Part shown: positions 53,442-62,345 of the stretch, piece by piece
Layout of the letters: every line of letters starts with the position of its first letter
Numbering within the stretch: position 1 is the first letter of the stretch
NCBI GenBank assembly: GCA_963761985.1
Contig: CAVXIT010000009.1
Span: 1-64,000 of the forward strand
Source: JACCTH01 sp963761985
Lineage (GTDB): Bacteria > Actinomycetota > Acidimicrobiia > Spongiisociales > ZC4RG35
DNA length: 64,000 bases
Reading direction: 5' to 3'
Translations under genes and position numbers: made by a program
The notes under the pieces: generated by a model
Told to the model about the DNA's origin: nothing
The model's database searches: none
What the model saw: the letters and a program-made list of their open reading frames with translations, nothing else

Positions 53442-53881
53442 ATTGCTTCCTCCCCTAAACGATCCACCCAGCTGCCGAAAGGGATGAAACTGACCAGGCG
53501 GCTGCTTTCGTCAGTGATCTCAAATTCAACCCGAAGGTGGTCCGCCGGGAGGAAATCCTCCACGACATCGCCCCACTCCACCACCAACACCCCGGGCTCT
53601 CCCCAGAGTTCGAGATCCTCGAACTCGTTCTTGGAGGTGAGGCGGTAGACGTCTGCGTGCGTGAATGGCATGAAGCCCGAGAAGTAGCGACGGACGAGTA
53701 CAAACGTCGGGCTGGCGACCGGCTCCTCAACTCCCAACCCCATGGCCACGCCACCGGCAAACAGCGTCTTGCCGGAGCCGAGCTCCCCGCTCAGGACCAG
53801 CACGTCACCCGGCTTGAGACGCGATGCGAGCCGTCCGCCCAGACGGGCGGTATCGGCTGGCTCCGCGCAAACCACTGTCAC
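53438..53881 (-). CDS. tsaE: tRNA threonylcarbamoyladenosine biosynthesis ATPase TsaE
   Basis: 147 residues with P-loop SGELGSGKTLFAGGVAMGLG, SPTFVLVRRY (switch) and HADVYRL. The ATPase resets the TsaBD complex after each cycle. GTG start overlaps the stop of the upstream uracil-DNA glycosylase. Confidence 0.94.
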   Translation of the reverse strand: MTVVCAEPADTARLGGRLASRLKPGDVLVLSGELGSGKTLFAGGVAMGLGVEEPVASPTFVLVRRYFSGFMPFTHADVYRLTSKNEFEDLELWGEPGVLVVEWGDVVEDFLPADHLRVEFEITDESSRLVSFIPFGSWVDRLGEEAI

Positions 53882-54504
53882 GAAAACAGATCCATTTGCG
53901 CCGGTTCAACCACTTGACGCTCTGCCGGAGCAGGTGCTGGTCTAAAGCGGGGCAAGGCCAACGCCTCGCGGATCACCTGAAAATCCTTCTGCATCTCTGG
54001 GATCAGCTTTTGCTGCGACCGCAAGGCTGCTGCCGGGTGGAACGTCGGAACCAGTTTTCTGCCCTGCCACCAGTCGTATGTGCGGCCACGCAGGCGGGTG
54101 ATTCCAGTCTCGGTGCGAAGCAGGAGCTTCGTGGCGAAGTTTCCGAGCGTGACCAGGACATTCGGGTCGATCAGAGAGATCTGGCTCCGCAAGTAACCCT
54201 TGCAACTGTCGATCTCATCGGCGAGCGGGTCGCGATTGCCGGGTGGCCGGCACTTGATGACATTGGCGATGTAAACGTCCTCACGGCTCAGTCCGATCTC
54301 AACCAGGAGACGATTGAGGAGCTGGCCGGCGGCGCCGACGAAGGGCTCCCCTTGCAGGTCTTCGTTCATCCCGGGAGCCTCTCCCACAAACATGAGGTCA
54401 GCGTGGGGATCGCCCACGCCAAATACCACCTGGGTGCGGGTTTCCGCCAGGCGACAAATGGTGCAAACGACCGCGACCGCCTCAAGTTCTCGCAGCTCCT
54501 CCAT
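53878..54504 (-). CDS. Uracil-DNA glycosylase family 4 (Fe-S) with C-terminal clamp-like motif
   Basis: 208 residues. Four Cys for a [4Fe-4S] cluster are C14, C17 (VVCTICRL), C85 (IKCRPPGNRDP) and C101 (DSCKGYL). Active-site motif GEAPGMNEDLQG and late PTFHPAAALR are family 4 hallmarks. It removes uracil from DNA. The protein ends QMDLFS after a Pro-rich linker, matching the beta-clamp-binding consensus Q-x-x-[DL]-L-F. First gene of the tsaEB-rimI-tsaD transcript. Confidence 0.92.
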   Translation of the reverse strand: MEELRELEAVAVVCTICRLAETRTQVVFGVGDPHADLMFVGEAPGMNEDLQGEPFVGAAGQLLNRLLVEIGLSREDVYIANVIKCRPPGNRDPLADEIDSCKGYLRSQISLIDPNVLVTLGNFATKLLLRTETGITRLRGRTYDWWQGRKLVPTFHPAAALRSQQKLIPEMQKDFQVIREALALPRFRPAPAPAERQVVEPAQMDLFS

Positions 54505-54563
54505 TGCCGCGGAAGGTTACCGATACGATCAGGAGCGAACCCAACGGCGAGAGGAGCGATCAG

Positions 54564-54716
54564 GTGGATGAAGCGATTGATCCCGTGTGCAAGATGACTG
54601 TCGAGGTTTCCACGGCCAAATGGTCATCGGAGTTCGAGGGCCAGACCTTCTACTTCTGTGCCCCTGGCTGCCAAAAAGCCTTCGACGCCAACCCGCAGTC
54701 GTTTCTCGCCGTGTGA
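54564..54716 (+). CDS. YHS-domain small protein (50 aa)
   Basis: GTG 54564 with GAGGAG 7 bp upstream gives VDEAIDPVCKMTVEVSTAKW, then FEGQTFYFCAPGCQKAFDAN: the YHS/TRASH-like metal-binding domain D-P-V-C-x-M ... Y-x-F-C-x-x-x-C-x-x-x-F. Such domains bind copper or other metals, often as part of P-type ATPases; here it stands alone. It is followed by a long hairpin. Confidence 0.82.
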   Translation: MDEAIDPVCKMTVEVSTAKWSSEFEGQTFYFCAPGCQKAFDANPQSFLAV

Positions 54717-54723
54717 TTTTCTG

Positions 54724-54763
54724 TTTCGCGGCATCAAACGCGCCCTGCGTTTGATACGCGAAA
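54724..54763. terminator. Long hairpin, bidirectional terminator candidate
   Basis: Outer arms TTTCGCG/CGCGAAA and inner arms ATCAAACGC/GCGTTTGAT pair around loop GCCCT with a small internal bulge. The flanks are T-rich before and A-rich after, so both strands end in a U-tract-like run. It separates the YHS gene from the convergent P1-peptidase gene. Confidence 0.8.
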
Positions 54764-54770
54764 AGGTGGG

Positions 54771-55655
54771 CTAAATGGAGGCGCGCACCGCTGATTCGAT
54801 CGCCCGGCCGGTCGCGACAAAGGCCGCCTCTGCGGCGAGGTCGACATCTCCTTTTTCATCGCCCACCGCTGAGACGAAGACGACGTCGCCGTCGAAGCGA
54901 GTATGGGCGGGGCGAACACAAGCGCCGACCGCATCATGAGCTCTCACTGCGAGGCGGGTCAACTCCGCCCGAGTCATCGCAGCATCGGTGACGAGGGCGG
55001 CGAGGACCGTGTTGACAATCGGGTGCGGCCTGATCCCGGGTGGCCCCGGAACCAGATCCCCACCGGTCAGGGGCTCGCCCTCCAACGTGAACACGTCGCC
55101 CACGGGGTTCAACACGACAAGCGCGCCGACGGAATGCCCGTCAGGGGTCTCGGTTACAGCCGATCCGATCCCGGTGAACACCAGGTACTCGAACCCGCGC
55201 CATTTCGCAGCCGAGGTTCCGGCGCCGGCTCCAATCCTCCCCATCTCGACCGGATCGGCCGTCGCCGCCATGTAGGCGGCCGCTCCGGAAAACGCATCGG
55301 GTTTCGGTCGCTCGCCCTCCATCGACAGGTCGAAGACCACTGCGCCAGGGACGATCGGTACCGGGCCGGCAGGGGTCGGATGCCCCCTTCCCTGCCGGGC
55401 GAGCTCGGTGACGACTCCATCGGCGGCGGCGAGTCCGAAGGCGCTTCCGCCAGTGAGAAGAATTGCTTGCACCTGCTCGACTCGCATCCCGACCGCGAGA
55501 AGGGCTGTCTCTCGGGTGCCGGGCGCACCCCCGCGCACCTCGACGGTCGTGACATTGGGCTCGGGCAAAACGACGACCGTGCATCCGGTGGGCACCTCGG
55601 GATGGGTCCAGTGACCGACCTTCACTCCCGCAATCGAGGTGAGCGTCCCGGTCAA
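54771..55655 (-). CDS. P1-family (DmpA-like, S58) aminopeptidase
   Basis: About 294 residues from TTG 55655, which overlaps the alr stop. LTGTLTSIAGVKVGHWTHPE, LLTGGSAFGLAAADGVVTEL and GRIGAGAGTSAAKWRGFEY are present. DmpA-type enzymes self-cleave before a Ser/Thr in the N-terminal-nucleophile fold; here MTRAELTRLAVRAHDAVGAC is the following region. It hydrolyses small or D-peptides. Coupling with alanine racemase suggests peptidoglycan or D-Ala metabolism. Confidence 0.86.
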   Translation of the reverse strand: MTGTLTSIAGVKVGHWTHPEVPTGCTVVVLPEPNVTTVEVRGGAPGTRETALLAVGMRVEQVQAILLTGGSAFGLAAADGVVTELARQGRGHPTPAGPVPIVPGAVVFDLSMEGERPKPDAFSGAAAYMAATADPVEMGRIGAGAGTSAAKWRGFEYLVFTGIGSAVTETPDGHSVGALVVLNPVGDVFTLEGEPLTGGDLVPGPPGIRPHPIVNTVLAALVTDAAMTRAELTRLAVRAHDAVGACVRPAHTRFDGDVVFVSAVGDEKGDVDLAAEAAFVATGRAIESAVRASI

Positions 55656-56731
55656 TGGGTGTAACGCCGGGGCAGGCGAGGTCCGACGCGGGCGACAATC
55701 TCGTATGCGATGGTGCCGGTAATCGAAGCCCATTCGTCGGCGGTGACCTGCTCAGCCCCCTGGCTGCCCAACAAGACGACCTCGTCACCGATTGCCACAG
55801 GTTCAGACCCGACGTCGACCACGATCTGATCCATTGTCACCGTTCCGGCCAGCGAGTTGCTCTTTCCACCGATCAGTACCCGGCCCTCGTCCGAAAGCAA
55901 ACGCGGAACACCATCGGCGTAGCCGATAGGCACGGTGGCCACGAAATGGTCATCCTCCAGTGGACGCCGTCTCCCGTAGGAAGGGCGCTCGCCCCTTGCT
56001 AAGCGCTGGACGAACGCAACGTGGGAGACGATACGCATTGCCGGCTCGAGCTCGATCAGTCCTTGGGTCGACTTACCGGGGTGGATGCCATACATGCCGA
56101 TCCCAATGCGAACCAGGTCTCGCCTGGCCTCCGGATAGAGCACTGCTCCGGCCGTGTTGGCCAGGTGCACGAGCGGAGGGCGAAAAGGTGCCGCAGTCCG
56201 ATCAAATAGCTCGATCTGTTCATCCGTGAAGCTGCTCTCCTCCTCGGAAACCGCAAAATGTGTCCACATTCCAGCCAAACGAAGCTGCGAGTGGGCTTCG
56301 ATCTGATCGACCAGGTCAGGCACCGAGGTCGGGGCAGCGCCAACCCGATGCATCCCGGTGTCAATCTTCAAGTGAACCCCGACCGGGTTCTGGGCTTGAT
56401 CGCCAAGAGCAGCAATGGTCTCGGCCCGGTAGACGGTCGGAGTCAAGCGCCACTCGAGCAATAGGCCGGTGTCACCCACGGCCGGTTCCGAGAGCACGAG
56501 GATCGGCGCATCAATGCCGGCCTCGCGGAGACGGATCCCTTCTTCGAGCAACGCCACCGCCAGCCAGCTGGCTCCCGCTTCCAGGGCGGCTTCGGCCACA
56601 GGCACGTCGCCGTGGCTATACCCGTCGGCCTTCACGACCGCGCACAGTTCGGCCGGAGCGACGAGACGGCCGATGGCGCCGACATTGCGACGGATCGCCG
56701 CCAGGTCGATCTCCACCCACGATGGTCTCAC
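55652..56731 (-). CDS. alr: Alanine racemase
   Basis: 359 residues. PLP lysine in LCAVVKADGYSHGDVPVAEA; catalytic Tyr in MYGIHPGK-type region and in RGERPSYGRRRP; VPIGYADGVPRLLS and VTMDQIVVDVG complete the signature. Provides D-Ala for peptidoglycan. 4-bp overlap with nnrD. Confidence 0.95.
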   Translation of the reverse strand: MRPSWVEIDLAAIRRNVGAIGRLVAPAELCAVVKADGYSHGDVPVAEAALEAGASWLAVALLEEGIRLREAGIDAPILVLSEPAVGDTGLLLEWRLTPTVYRAETIAALGDQAQNPVGVHLKIDTGMHRVGAAPTSVPDLVDQIEAHSQLRLAGMWTHFAVSEEESSFTDEQIELFDRTAAPFRPPLVHLANTAGAVLYPEARRDLVRIGIGMYGIHPGKSTQGLIELEPAMRIVSHVAFVQRLARGERPSYGRRRPLEDDHFVATVPIGYADGVPRLLSDEGRVLIGGKSNSLAGTVTMDQIVVDVGSEPVAIGDEVVLLGSQGAEQVTADEWASITGTIAYEIVARVGPRLPRRYTH

Positions 56732-58080
56732 CGCAGGCGTCCGATTTCATCAACGAGCCCCATAGAGGTGACGGTGGTCCTCGCCGAGAGGCTGGACCCG
56801 GCGACTCCATGCCAGTAGCTGGCCGACCGGGCGGCCGCCAACAAGTCGAGACCGTTCGCAATCAGGGCCCCGATCATGCCGGCCAGGACGTCGCCGGTGC
56901 CAATGGTGGCCAGCTCGGGACCGCCTCGGTTCACAACCCACGGAATCCCACCGTCGGTGACGATCGTCGGGCTTCCTTTCATCAACACCACGCCATTGAT
57001 CTTTTTGGCCAACTCAACGGCCTCGGCTGGGGACGGCTCGGCGCCGGCCATCCGCGCAAACTCGCCGGCATGCGGGGTCACCACCAGGGCGCCCTGATGA
57101 CTCTCGGAAACGAGTCGCAACCCATCGGCGTCGACCACCAAAGACCCTTCCCAACTCTCGATGAGCTTGCGGGCGAATTCGTCGTGATCGGTTCCCAAAC
57201 CAGGCCCGATGACCAGAGTCCCGAATCGATCGGGAATCGAATCGAGCGGATAATGGAGGAGTTCGGGCGCCTGGGCGGCGGCCGTGGTCGACGCATCTTC
57301 CGGTACGGCCACCCCGACCGCTCCCGCTCCGAAGCCCAATGCCGCCTTCCCCGCCATGGTCGCCGCGCCGGTCATGCCCACCGCGCCTCCGACGATCAGC
57401 ACGGCGCCGACGTTCCATTTGTGAGCGGTGCGATTCCGCGTTGGAAGCGGCACATCCTTTTCTTCGGTTAGAAGAAGCTCGGGACGGGCGGTACCCAGCC
57501 CGATTGGCACGACACTGACTTCTCCGCAATGGTCCGGTCCTGCGCCGAGAACATGTCCGGTTTTGAGATAGTCGAAGGTAACAGTTCGCTCGGCGTGGAA
57601 TGCGTCGCCTTCCACGCTTCCATTGCTCGGGTCGACCCCGCTCGGGATGTCGATCGATAGGCGCCGGGATGGCATCCGGATCCACTTCGTGACTTCCGCG
57701 GGCAAACCTGACCGGAACCCGCCGCCAAAGAGGCCGTCGATGATCAAATCCGCCGGGGTAGGTTCCGAGAGAGGTTCGATCCGAATCCCTGCTCCCTTCG
57801 CGCTGGCCATGGCCGCCTTCGCCTCGTCGGTACGCGGCGGGCCCAGCGTTTGCACCACCACAAAGATGCCTCGTCGCCGGAGGTAACGCGCAGCTACGTA
57901 GGCGTCGCCCCCGTTGTTGCCGACCCCGGCCAGCACCACTACCCGCGATCCGTAGCCCATCCCCATCCGAACCGCTTCGGATGCAACCGCGGCTCCGGCG
58001 CGTTCCATGAGGTCTGCCGTCGGGATCAAACTCTCTCGATCGAGCCTCGATGCTTCGGCCGGGCTGATGATTTCCTGCAT
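56728..58080 (-). CDS. nnrD: Bifunctional NAD(P)H-hydrate epimerase/dehydratase
   Basis: A 450-residue Nnr fusion. The N-terminal YjeF_N epimerase has VVVLAGVGNNGGDAYVAARY and IIDGLFGGGFRSGL; the C-terminal ADP-dependent dehydratase has GPGLGTDHDEFARKL, VVTPHAGEFARMAG and TIGTGDVLAGMIGAL. It repairs hydrated NADH and NADPH. Sits between acpS and alr, a common actinobacterial arrangement. Confidence 0.94.
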   Translation of the reverse strand: MQEIISPAEASRLDRESLIPTADLMERAGAAVASEAVRMGMGYGSRVVVLAGVGNNGGDAYVAARYLRRRGIFVVVQTLGPPRTDEAKAAMASAKGAGIRIEPLSEPTPADLIIDGLFGGGFRSGLPAEVTKWIRMPSRRLSIDIPSGVDPSNGSVEGDAFHAERTVTFDYLKTGHVLGAGPDHCGEVSVVPIGLGTARPELLLTEEKDVPLPTRNRTAHKWNVGAVLIVGGAVGMTGAATMAGKAALGFGAGAVGVAVPEDASTTAAAQAPELLHYPLDSIPDRFGTLVIGPGLGTDHDEFARKLIESWEGSLVVDADGLRLVSESHQGALVVTPHAGEFARMAGAEPSPAEAVELAKKINGVVLMKGSPTIVTDGGIPWVVNRGGPELATIGTGDVLAGMIGALIANGLDLLAAARSASYWHGVAGSSLSARTTVTSMGLVDEIGRLR

Positions 58081-58454
58081 CAGTGCTCGCCCACTGCGAT
58101 GGCCATCACTAGCGCCGAGGTTCCGGTGTGGGTGATGGTCACCATCACCTCACTGACGCCGAGTCGCTTGGCTCGTTGTAAAGCCGTGCCAAACAAGTTG
58201 ACAGTTGGCTTCCCGCCGCCAGTGATCTCGATGTCGGTCCAACGAAGCTGGCGGAATCCGGTTCCGAGCGACTTCATAACGGCTTCTTTGCCGGCGAAGC
58301 GAGCGGCGAACCTTCGCGCCGGCTGGGCGAACCGCCCGGCATACCTTTGCTCATGTTCGGTGAAGCAACGCTGAGCGAAACGAGGGTATCGCTCGAGGAC
58401 CGATGCCACTCGATCGATGTCGGCGAGATCGACCCCCAGGCCGACGATGCGCAT
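58080..58454 (-). CDS. acpS: Holo-[acyl-carrier-protein] synthase
   Basis: 124 residues: GLGVDLADIDRVASVLERYP and RFAARFAGKEAVMKSLGTGF are the AcpS metal- and CoA-binding signatures. It attaches phosphopantetheine to ACP. The last base of its stop coincides with the first base of nnrD. Confidence 0.93.
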   Translation of the reverse strand: MRIVGLGVDLADIDRVASVLERYPRFAQRCFTEHEQRYAGRFAQPARRFAARFAGKEAVMKSLGTGFRQLRWTDIEITGGGKPTVNLFGTALQRAKRLGVSEVMVTITHTGTSALVMAIAVGEH

Positions 58455-58476
58455 GAGGTCAACTTACCGGCGCGGC

Positions 58477-60309
58477 CTACTCCACTGTCACCGTCTTGGC
58501 GAGGTTCCGAGGCTTATCGACGTCAAGCCCCCTGGCCGTGGCGATGTGATAGGCAAGCAGCTGCAGGGGCACCACCGCGGTCACCGTCCCGATCAGGTCA
58601 GGGCTGGCGGGGACACTGAGGATGTGGTCAGCCACCTCTGACATCTCGGCTTCGGTGCCTTCCTCCGCCACGATCACGATCTTGCCGCCCCGAGCTCTCA
58701 TCTCCTGCATGTTGGAAAGCGTCTTCGCTCGCACCCTCGAGTCGGTTGCCACGCCCACCACCAGCACCTCGGCGTCGATCAGGGCGATCGGCCCGTGCTT
58801 CATCTCACCCGCGGCGTAACCCTCGGCCCGGACATAAGCGATCTCCTTGAGCTTGAGCGCTCCTTCCATCGCCACCGGAAAATCACCACTGCGTCCCAGA
58901 AAGAACACATCGCGGGTGTCGGCAAATTCGGCGGCGACCTTTTGCACCTCAGGAGCCTTCTGCAGGGTCTGCTCGACGAGGGTCGGGAGCTGTTTCACTC
59001 CTTTGACCAGATTGACCACGGTGCCTTCATCGATCGAGCCGCGCACCCTGGCCAGATGCAACCCGACGAGTTGCAGAGCCACTAACTGAGTGGTGAAGGT
59101 CTTGGTGGCGGCTACCCCGATCTCGGGACCAGCCCTGGTGTAAAGGACTGCATCGGCTTCGCGGGCAAGCGCCGAGTCGACCACGTTGGTGATCGCCAGC
59201 AGCAGGGAGCTTTGAGCCCGGGCATACCGAACTGCAGCCAACGTGTCGAGCGTTTCACCGGATTGGGAGATGCCGATCACCAGCGACTTCCGGTCAAGAA
59301 CCGGGTCGCGGTAGCGAAACTCGGAGGCAATGTCGATCTCGACCGGCAGGCGCGTCCAGCGTTCTATGGCGTACTTCGCCATCATCGCGGCGTGGAACGA
59401 GGTGCCACACGCGACCACGAACACCTTGTCGATCTCCCGCAGTAGATGATCCAGGTGGCCGATCTCCCCGAGACTCACCAGACCGTTTTGATTGATGCGT
59501 CCGCGCAGGGTGTCGCTGATGGCCTTGGGCTGTTCGTAAATCTCCTTCTCCATGAACGTGGCGAATCCGCCCTTTTCGGCGGCTTCGAGATCCCACTCGA
59601 TCAATCGCTCCGAGGTCTCGACGACGTTGCCCGCCAGGTCCGTGATCACCACTGAATCCGGCCGAATCGCCACGACCCGGTCCTCGTCGATCACAGCCAT
59701 CTTCCGGGTATGTTCCAGAAACGCAGGAATGTCGGAGCCGAGAAAGTTCTCACCGTCCCCGAGGCCGACAACGAGCGGACTTCCCCGCCGTGCCCCGACC
59801 AGGAGCTGGGGGTCCGAAGCGCGCATGATGCCGAGTGCCAGGGCGCCTTCTGCTCGATTCATCACCTGGCGAACGGCTTCATCGAGCGGCAGATCGGCCA
59901 TCTCCTCGATCAGATGGGCGACCACTTCGGTGTCGGTCTCCGAAACGAACTCGTGACCGCGCCCTTCGAGCTCGGATTTGAGCTCGGTCCAGTTCTCGAT
60001 GATTCCGTTGTGGACCACGATCACCGTCCCGGTGCAGTCGCGATGCGGATGGGCGTTGATCGTGTTGGGGACGCCGTGGGTTGCCCAGCGCGTATGGCCG
60101 ATGCCAGTGTTCGATTCCGGCACCTCGCTTTTCCCCAAACTCCGCTCCAGGTCGGCGATGCGACCGGCTTGTTTGACCACAGCAATGCCGTTGTCGTCGA
60201 GAAGGGCCACGCCAGCCGAGTCGTATCCCCGATATTCGAGTCGGGCTAATCCCGGGATCAAAAGGTCGACCGCCGAACGCGGTCCTACGTATCCAACAAT
60301 GCCACACAT
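58477..60309 (-). CDS. glmS: Glutamine-fructose-6-phosphate aminotransferase
   Basis: From ATG 60309 (MCGIVGYVGPRSAV) the protein is 610 residues. Cys2 is the N-terminal nucleophile of the glutaminase domain. HTRWATHGVPN, the ammonia channel segment and two SIS domains (ACGTSFHAAMMAKYAIER; FLGRSGDFPVAMEGALKLKE) follow, ending in KPRNLAKTVTVE. It makes glucosamine-6-phosphate, the first step to UDP-GlcNAc. A glmS ribozyme lies in its leader. Confidence 0.96.
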   Translation of the reverse strand: MCGIVGYVGPRSAVDLLIPGLARLEYRGYDSAGVALLDDNGIAVVKQAGRIADLERSLGKSEVPESNTGIGHTRWATHGVPNTINAHPHRDCTGTVIVVHNGIIENWTELKSELEGRGHEFVSETDTEVVAHLIEEMADLPLDEAVRQVMNRAEGALALGIMRASDPQLLVGARRGSPLVVGLGDGENFLGSDIPAFLEHTRKMAVIDEDRVVAIRPDSVVITDLAGNVVETSERLIEWDLEAAEKGGFATFMEKEIYEQPKAISDTLRGRINQNGLVSLGEIGHLDHLLREIDKVFVVACGTSFHAAMMAKYAIERWTRLPVEIDIASEFRYRDPVLDRKSLVIGISQSGETLDTLAAVRYARAQSSLLLAITNVVDSALAREADAVLYTRAGPEIGVAATKTFTTQLVALQLVGLHLARVRGSIDEGTVVNLVKGVKQLPTLVEQTLQKAPEVQKVAAEFADTRDVFFLGRSGDFPVAMEGALKLKEIAYVRAEGYAAGEMKHGPIALIDAEVLVVGVATDSRVRAKTLSNMQEMRARGGKIVIVAEEGTEAEMSEVADHILSVPASPDLIGTVTAVVPLQLLAYHIATARGLDVDKPRNLAKTVTVE

Positions 60310-60392
60310 GACTAAGGGTTCCTTTCGTCTGCGAGGGCAGGGATGCGATCGCCACAAGAATAGCGTGGACGGTCGACATCATTGGCTTTTCA

Positions 60393-60545
60393 CTTGAGAC
60401 CGCTTCTGTTCCGGGATCACTCCCGGGTTTTTTGCAAAGTCTCTAACGGCTGTGAGCCGGGAAGGTATCCGCCGAATTTTTCGATGACCTTCCTCCTCGT
60501 CACCTCCCCAAGCTATTGGTGGCTTGTGGGAGGCCAGGCGCTGGA
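60393..60545 (-). ncRNA. glmS self-cleaving ribozyme/riboswitch
   Basis: On the minus strand the leader matches the glmS ribozyme core by eye. Cleavage site CCA|GCGCC lies between 60542 and 60541. P2-type arms CCTCCCACAAGC/GCTTGGGGAGG follow, then TGACGAGG, a stem GGAAGGT/ACCTTCC enclosing TCGGCGG, the CGGC/GCCG hairpin, GTTAGAGAC, an apical stem CCGGGA/TCCCGG and the closing GGTCTC. Order and conserved single-stranded boxes agree with Firmicute examples I know. It sits 84 nt upstream of the glmS start. GlcN6P would trigger self-cleavage and lower glmS expression. Rare outside Firmicutes. Confidence 0.9.
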
Positions 60546-60589
60546 TTTGTTTCTTGCCCTCAAATTGCTGTGGTTTACATCTCCTTTCG

Positions 60590-61951
60590 TTAGGCGTCGG
60601 CCAGTTCTTTGTCGACCAACGCCGCCAGACGATCAGCGTACCCGTTGGCGACCGATTCGCTAGCGGCTTCCACCATCACTCGTACCAAAGGCTCAGTCCC
60701 GGAAGACCGGATCAGGACGCGACCTTCGTCGCCCAGCTCGGCCTCGGCTTGCCGGACCGCCTGCCAGAGCTCGGTGGCGTTGTCGAGTTTGGCGCCCCTC
60801 CCCACCCGAACATTTTTCAGAACTTGCGGGAACTCGACCATGGCCTCCGCCCGCAGGACGCGCAATTCCTTGCCCGTGCCCGCGACGACGTCGAGAAGTC
60901 TGATCGCGGTAAGAATTCCATCTCCAGTCCGCGCCTTGTCGAGGAAGATCACGTGCCCTGACTGCTCTCCGCCGAGGATTGCCTTGTGTTCCTGCATTGC
61001 CTCAAGGACATAACGATCCCCGACCTTCGTCGTCACCAGCGCGATCCCCGCTCGCTCCATCGCCTGGCGAAATCCGAGGTTGGACATGACGGTCGCTACA
61101 ACTGTGTTGTTCTTGAGCTTGCCCTGCTCTTTCCAGGCGAGGGCAACGATGGCCATGATTGCGTCGCCGTTAACGACCTGACCGTCCTCGTCGATCGCCA
61201 CCAATCGGTCGGCGTCCCCATCGAAGGCCAGCCCGATACGCCCTCCGGCCCTGGACGCCAAGAACTCGGGGTGCGTTGACCCGCAGTCGAGATTGATGTT
61301 GTTGCCGTCCGGTTCAACCGACCATGCCTGGACGTTGGCGCGCAACTTGCCGAACACCGCGGGTGCGGCCTTGAAGGCCGCTCCATTGGCAGCATCGATC
61401 GCCAGGTTGAGGTCGCGGTGGCTGTAGCGCGCAACAGAAGCGAGGAAGTCGACGTATCGCTGGAAGGCTTTTGAGTCCTGGAAACGGGTCCCAACTCCCG
61501 ATCCGGTGGGTATCCGAGCACTTTGGCTCCGCAACGCCTTTTCGACCTCGTCCTCTTCATCGTCGCTCAACTTGGCGCCTGTGGCCCCGAGAAATTTGAT
61601 GCCGTTGTCGGCCGCCGGATTGTGCGAGGCAGAGACGACTGCACCCATCGTGGCACCGGTAGTCGCCGTGAGATAGGAAATGCCGCCGGCGGGCAGGACC
61701 CCGACATCGACCGTATCAATGCCTGAAGATTGAAAGCCAGCCTGCACCGCCAGCGACAGCATCGCGCCTGAGCGCCGCGGATCACAGCCAACCAATGCGG
61801 GTCCCACCGTTAGCCGGGAACCGGCTGCGCGCCCGAGGGCGAGTGCAAGCTCCGGCGTCAACTCGAGATTGGCGATCCCACGCACACCGTCGGTACCAAA
61901 GAGGCGTTCCCCTTCAGTGAGAAGCGAACGTTGTTGAGAGGCGCTGGCCAA
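60590..61951 (-). CDS. glmM: Phosphoglucosamine mutase
   Basis: 453 residues including a 16-residue N-terminal extension before the usual ERLFGTDGVRGIAN; TTG 61951 is the only good start. The phosphoserine loop ATMGAVVSASHNPAADNGIK, metal loop LAFDGDADRLVAIDEDGQ, GGEQSGH and VLIRSSGTEPLVRVMVEA are all present. It interconverts GlcN-6-P and GlcN-1-P. Starts 1 bp after rpsI. Confidence 0.95.
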   Translation of the reverse strand: MASASQQRSLLTEGERLFGTDGVRGIANLELTPELALALGRAAGSRLTVGPALVGCDPRRSGAMLSLAVQAGFQSSGIDTVDVGVLPAGGISYLTATTGATMGAVVSASHNPAADNGIKFLGATGAKLSDDEEDEVEKALRSQSARIPTGSGVGTRFQDSKAFQRYVDFLASVARYSHRDLNLAIDAANGAAFKAAPAVFGKLRANVQAWSVEPDGNNINLDCGSTHPEFLASRAGGRIGLAFDGDADRLVAIDEDGQVVNGDAIMAIVALAWKEQGKLKNNTVVATVMSNLGFRQAMERAGIALVTTKVGDRYVLEAMQEHKAILGGEQSGHVIFLDKARTGDGILTAIRLLDVVAGTGKELRVLRAEAMVEFPQVLKNVRVGRGAKLDNATELWQAVRQAEAELGDEGRVLIRSSGTEPLVRVMVEAASESVANGYADRLAALVDKELADA

Positions 61952-61952
61952 A

Positions 61953-62345
61953 TCAGCGCTTGGTGTACTGAACCGCCCGCCGTGCCTTTCGCAGCCCGTA
62001 CTTCTTGCTCTCGACAGCCCTCGCGTCGCGTGTCAAGAGCCCCGCCTTTTTGAGCGACGTGCGCATCTCGCCGTCGTATTCGACGAGAGCGCGAGCGATG
62101 CCCAGACGCAAAGCGTCGGCCTGACCGTTGACCCCGCCGCCTTCGAGTCTGGCATCGATGTCGAAGCGGCCTTGAGTAGAGGTCAACTGCAGCGGTTCCA
62201 TGATTCGCATGCGAGTCGCCATCGTGGGGAAATAGTCCTCGAGCTGACGATTGTTGAGAACAACCCGCCCTGTTCCCTCCCGCAGGCGGACGCGAGCAAC
62301 GGATTCCTTGCGCCGGCCAACCGTTTGTGCGAGCGGCTTGGTCAT
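61953..62345 (-). CDS. rpsI: 30S ribosomal protein S9
   Basis: 130 residues: GRRKESVARVRLREGTGRVV at the start, GGGVNGQADALRLGIARALV in the middle and the basic C-terminal tail KKYGLRKARRAVQYTKR that reaches the ribosomal P site. 4-bp overlap with rplM. Confidence 0.97.
   Translation of the reverse strand: MTKPLAQTVGRRKESVARVRLREGTGRVVLNNRQLEDYFPTMATRMRIMEPLQLTSTQGRFDIDARLEGGGVNGQADALRLGIARALVEYDGEMRTSLKKAGLLTRDARAVESKKYGLRKARRAVQYTKR

Noticed and set aside
56260..57471. 403-codon open frame on the plus strand
   Set aside because: Antisense to alr and nnrD; Arg/Pro/Gly-rich shadow.
60408..60434. Plus-strand hairpin CCGGGA-TCAC-TCCCGG followed by T6, resembling an intrinsic terminator
   Set aside because: No plus-strand gene leads into it; on the minus strand it is the apical stem of the glmS ribozyme.
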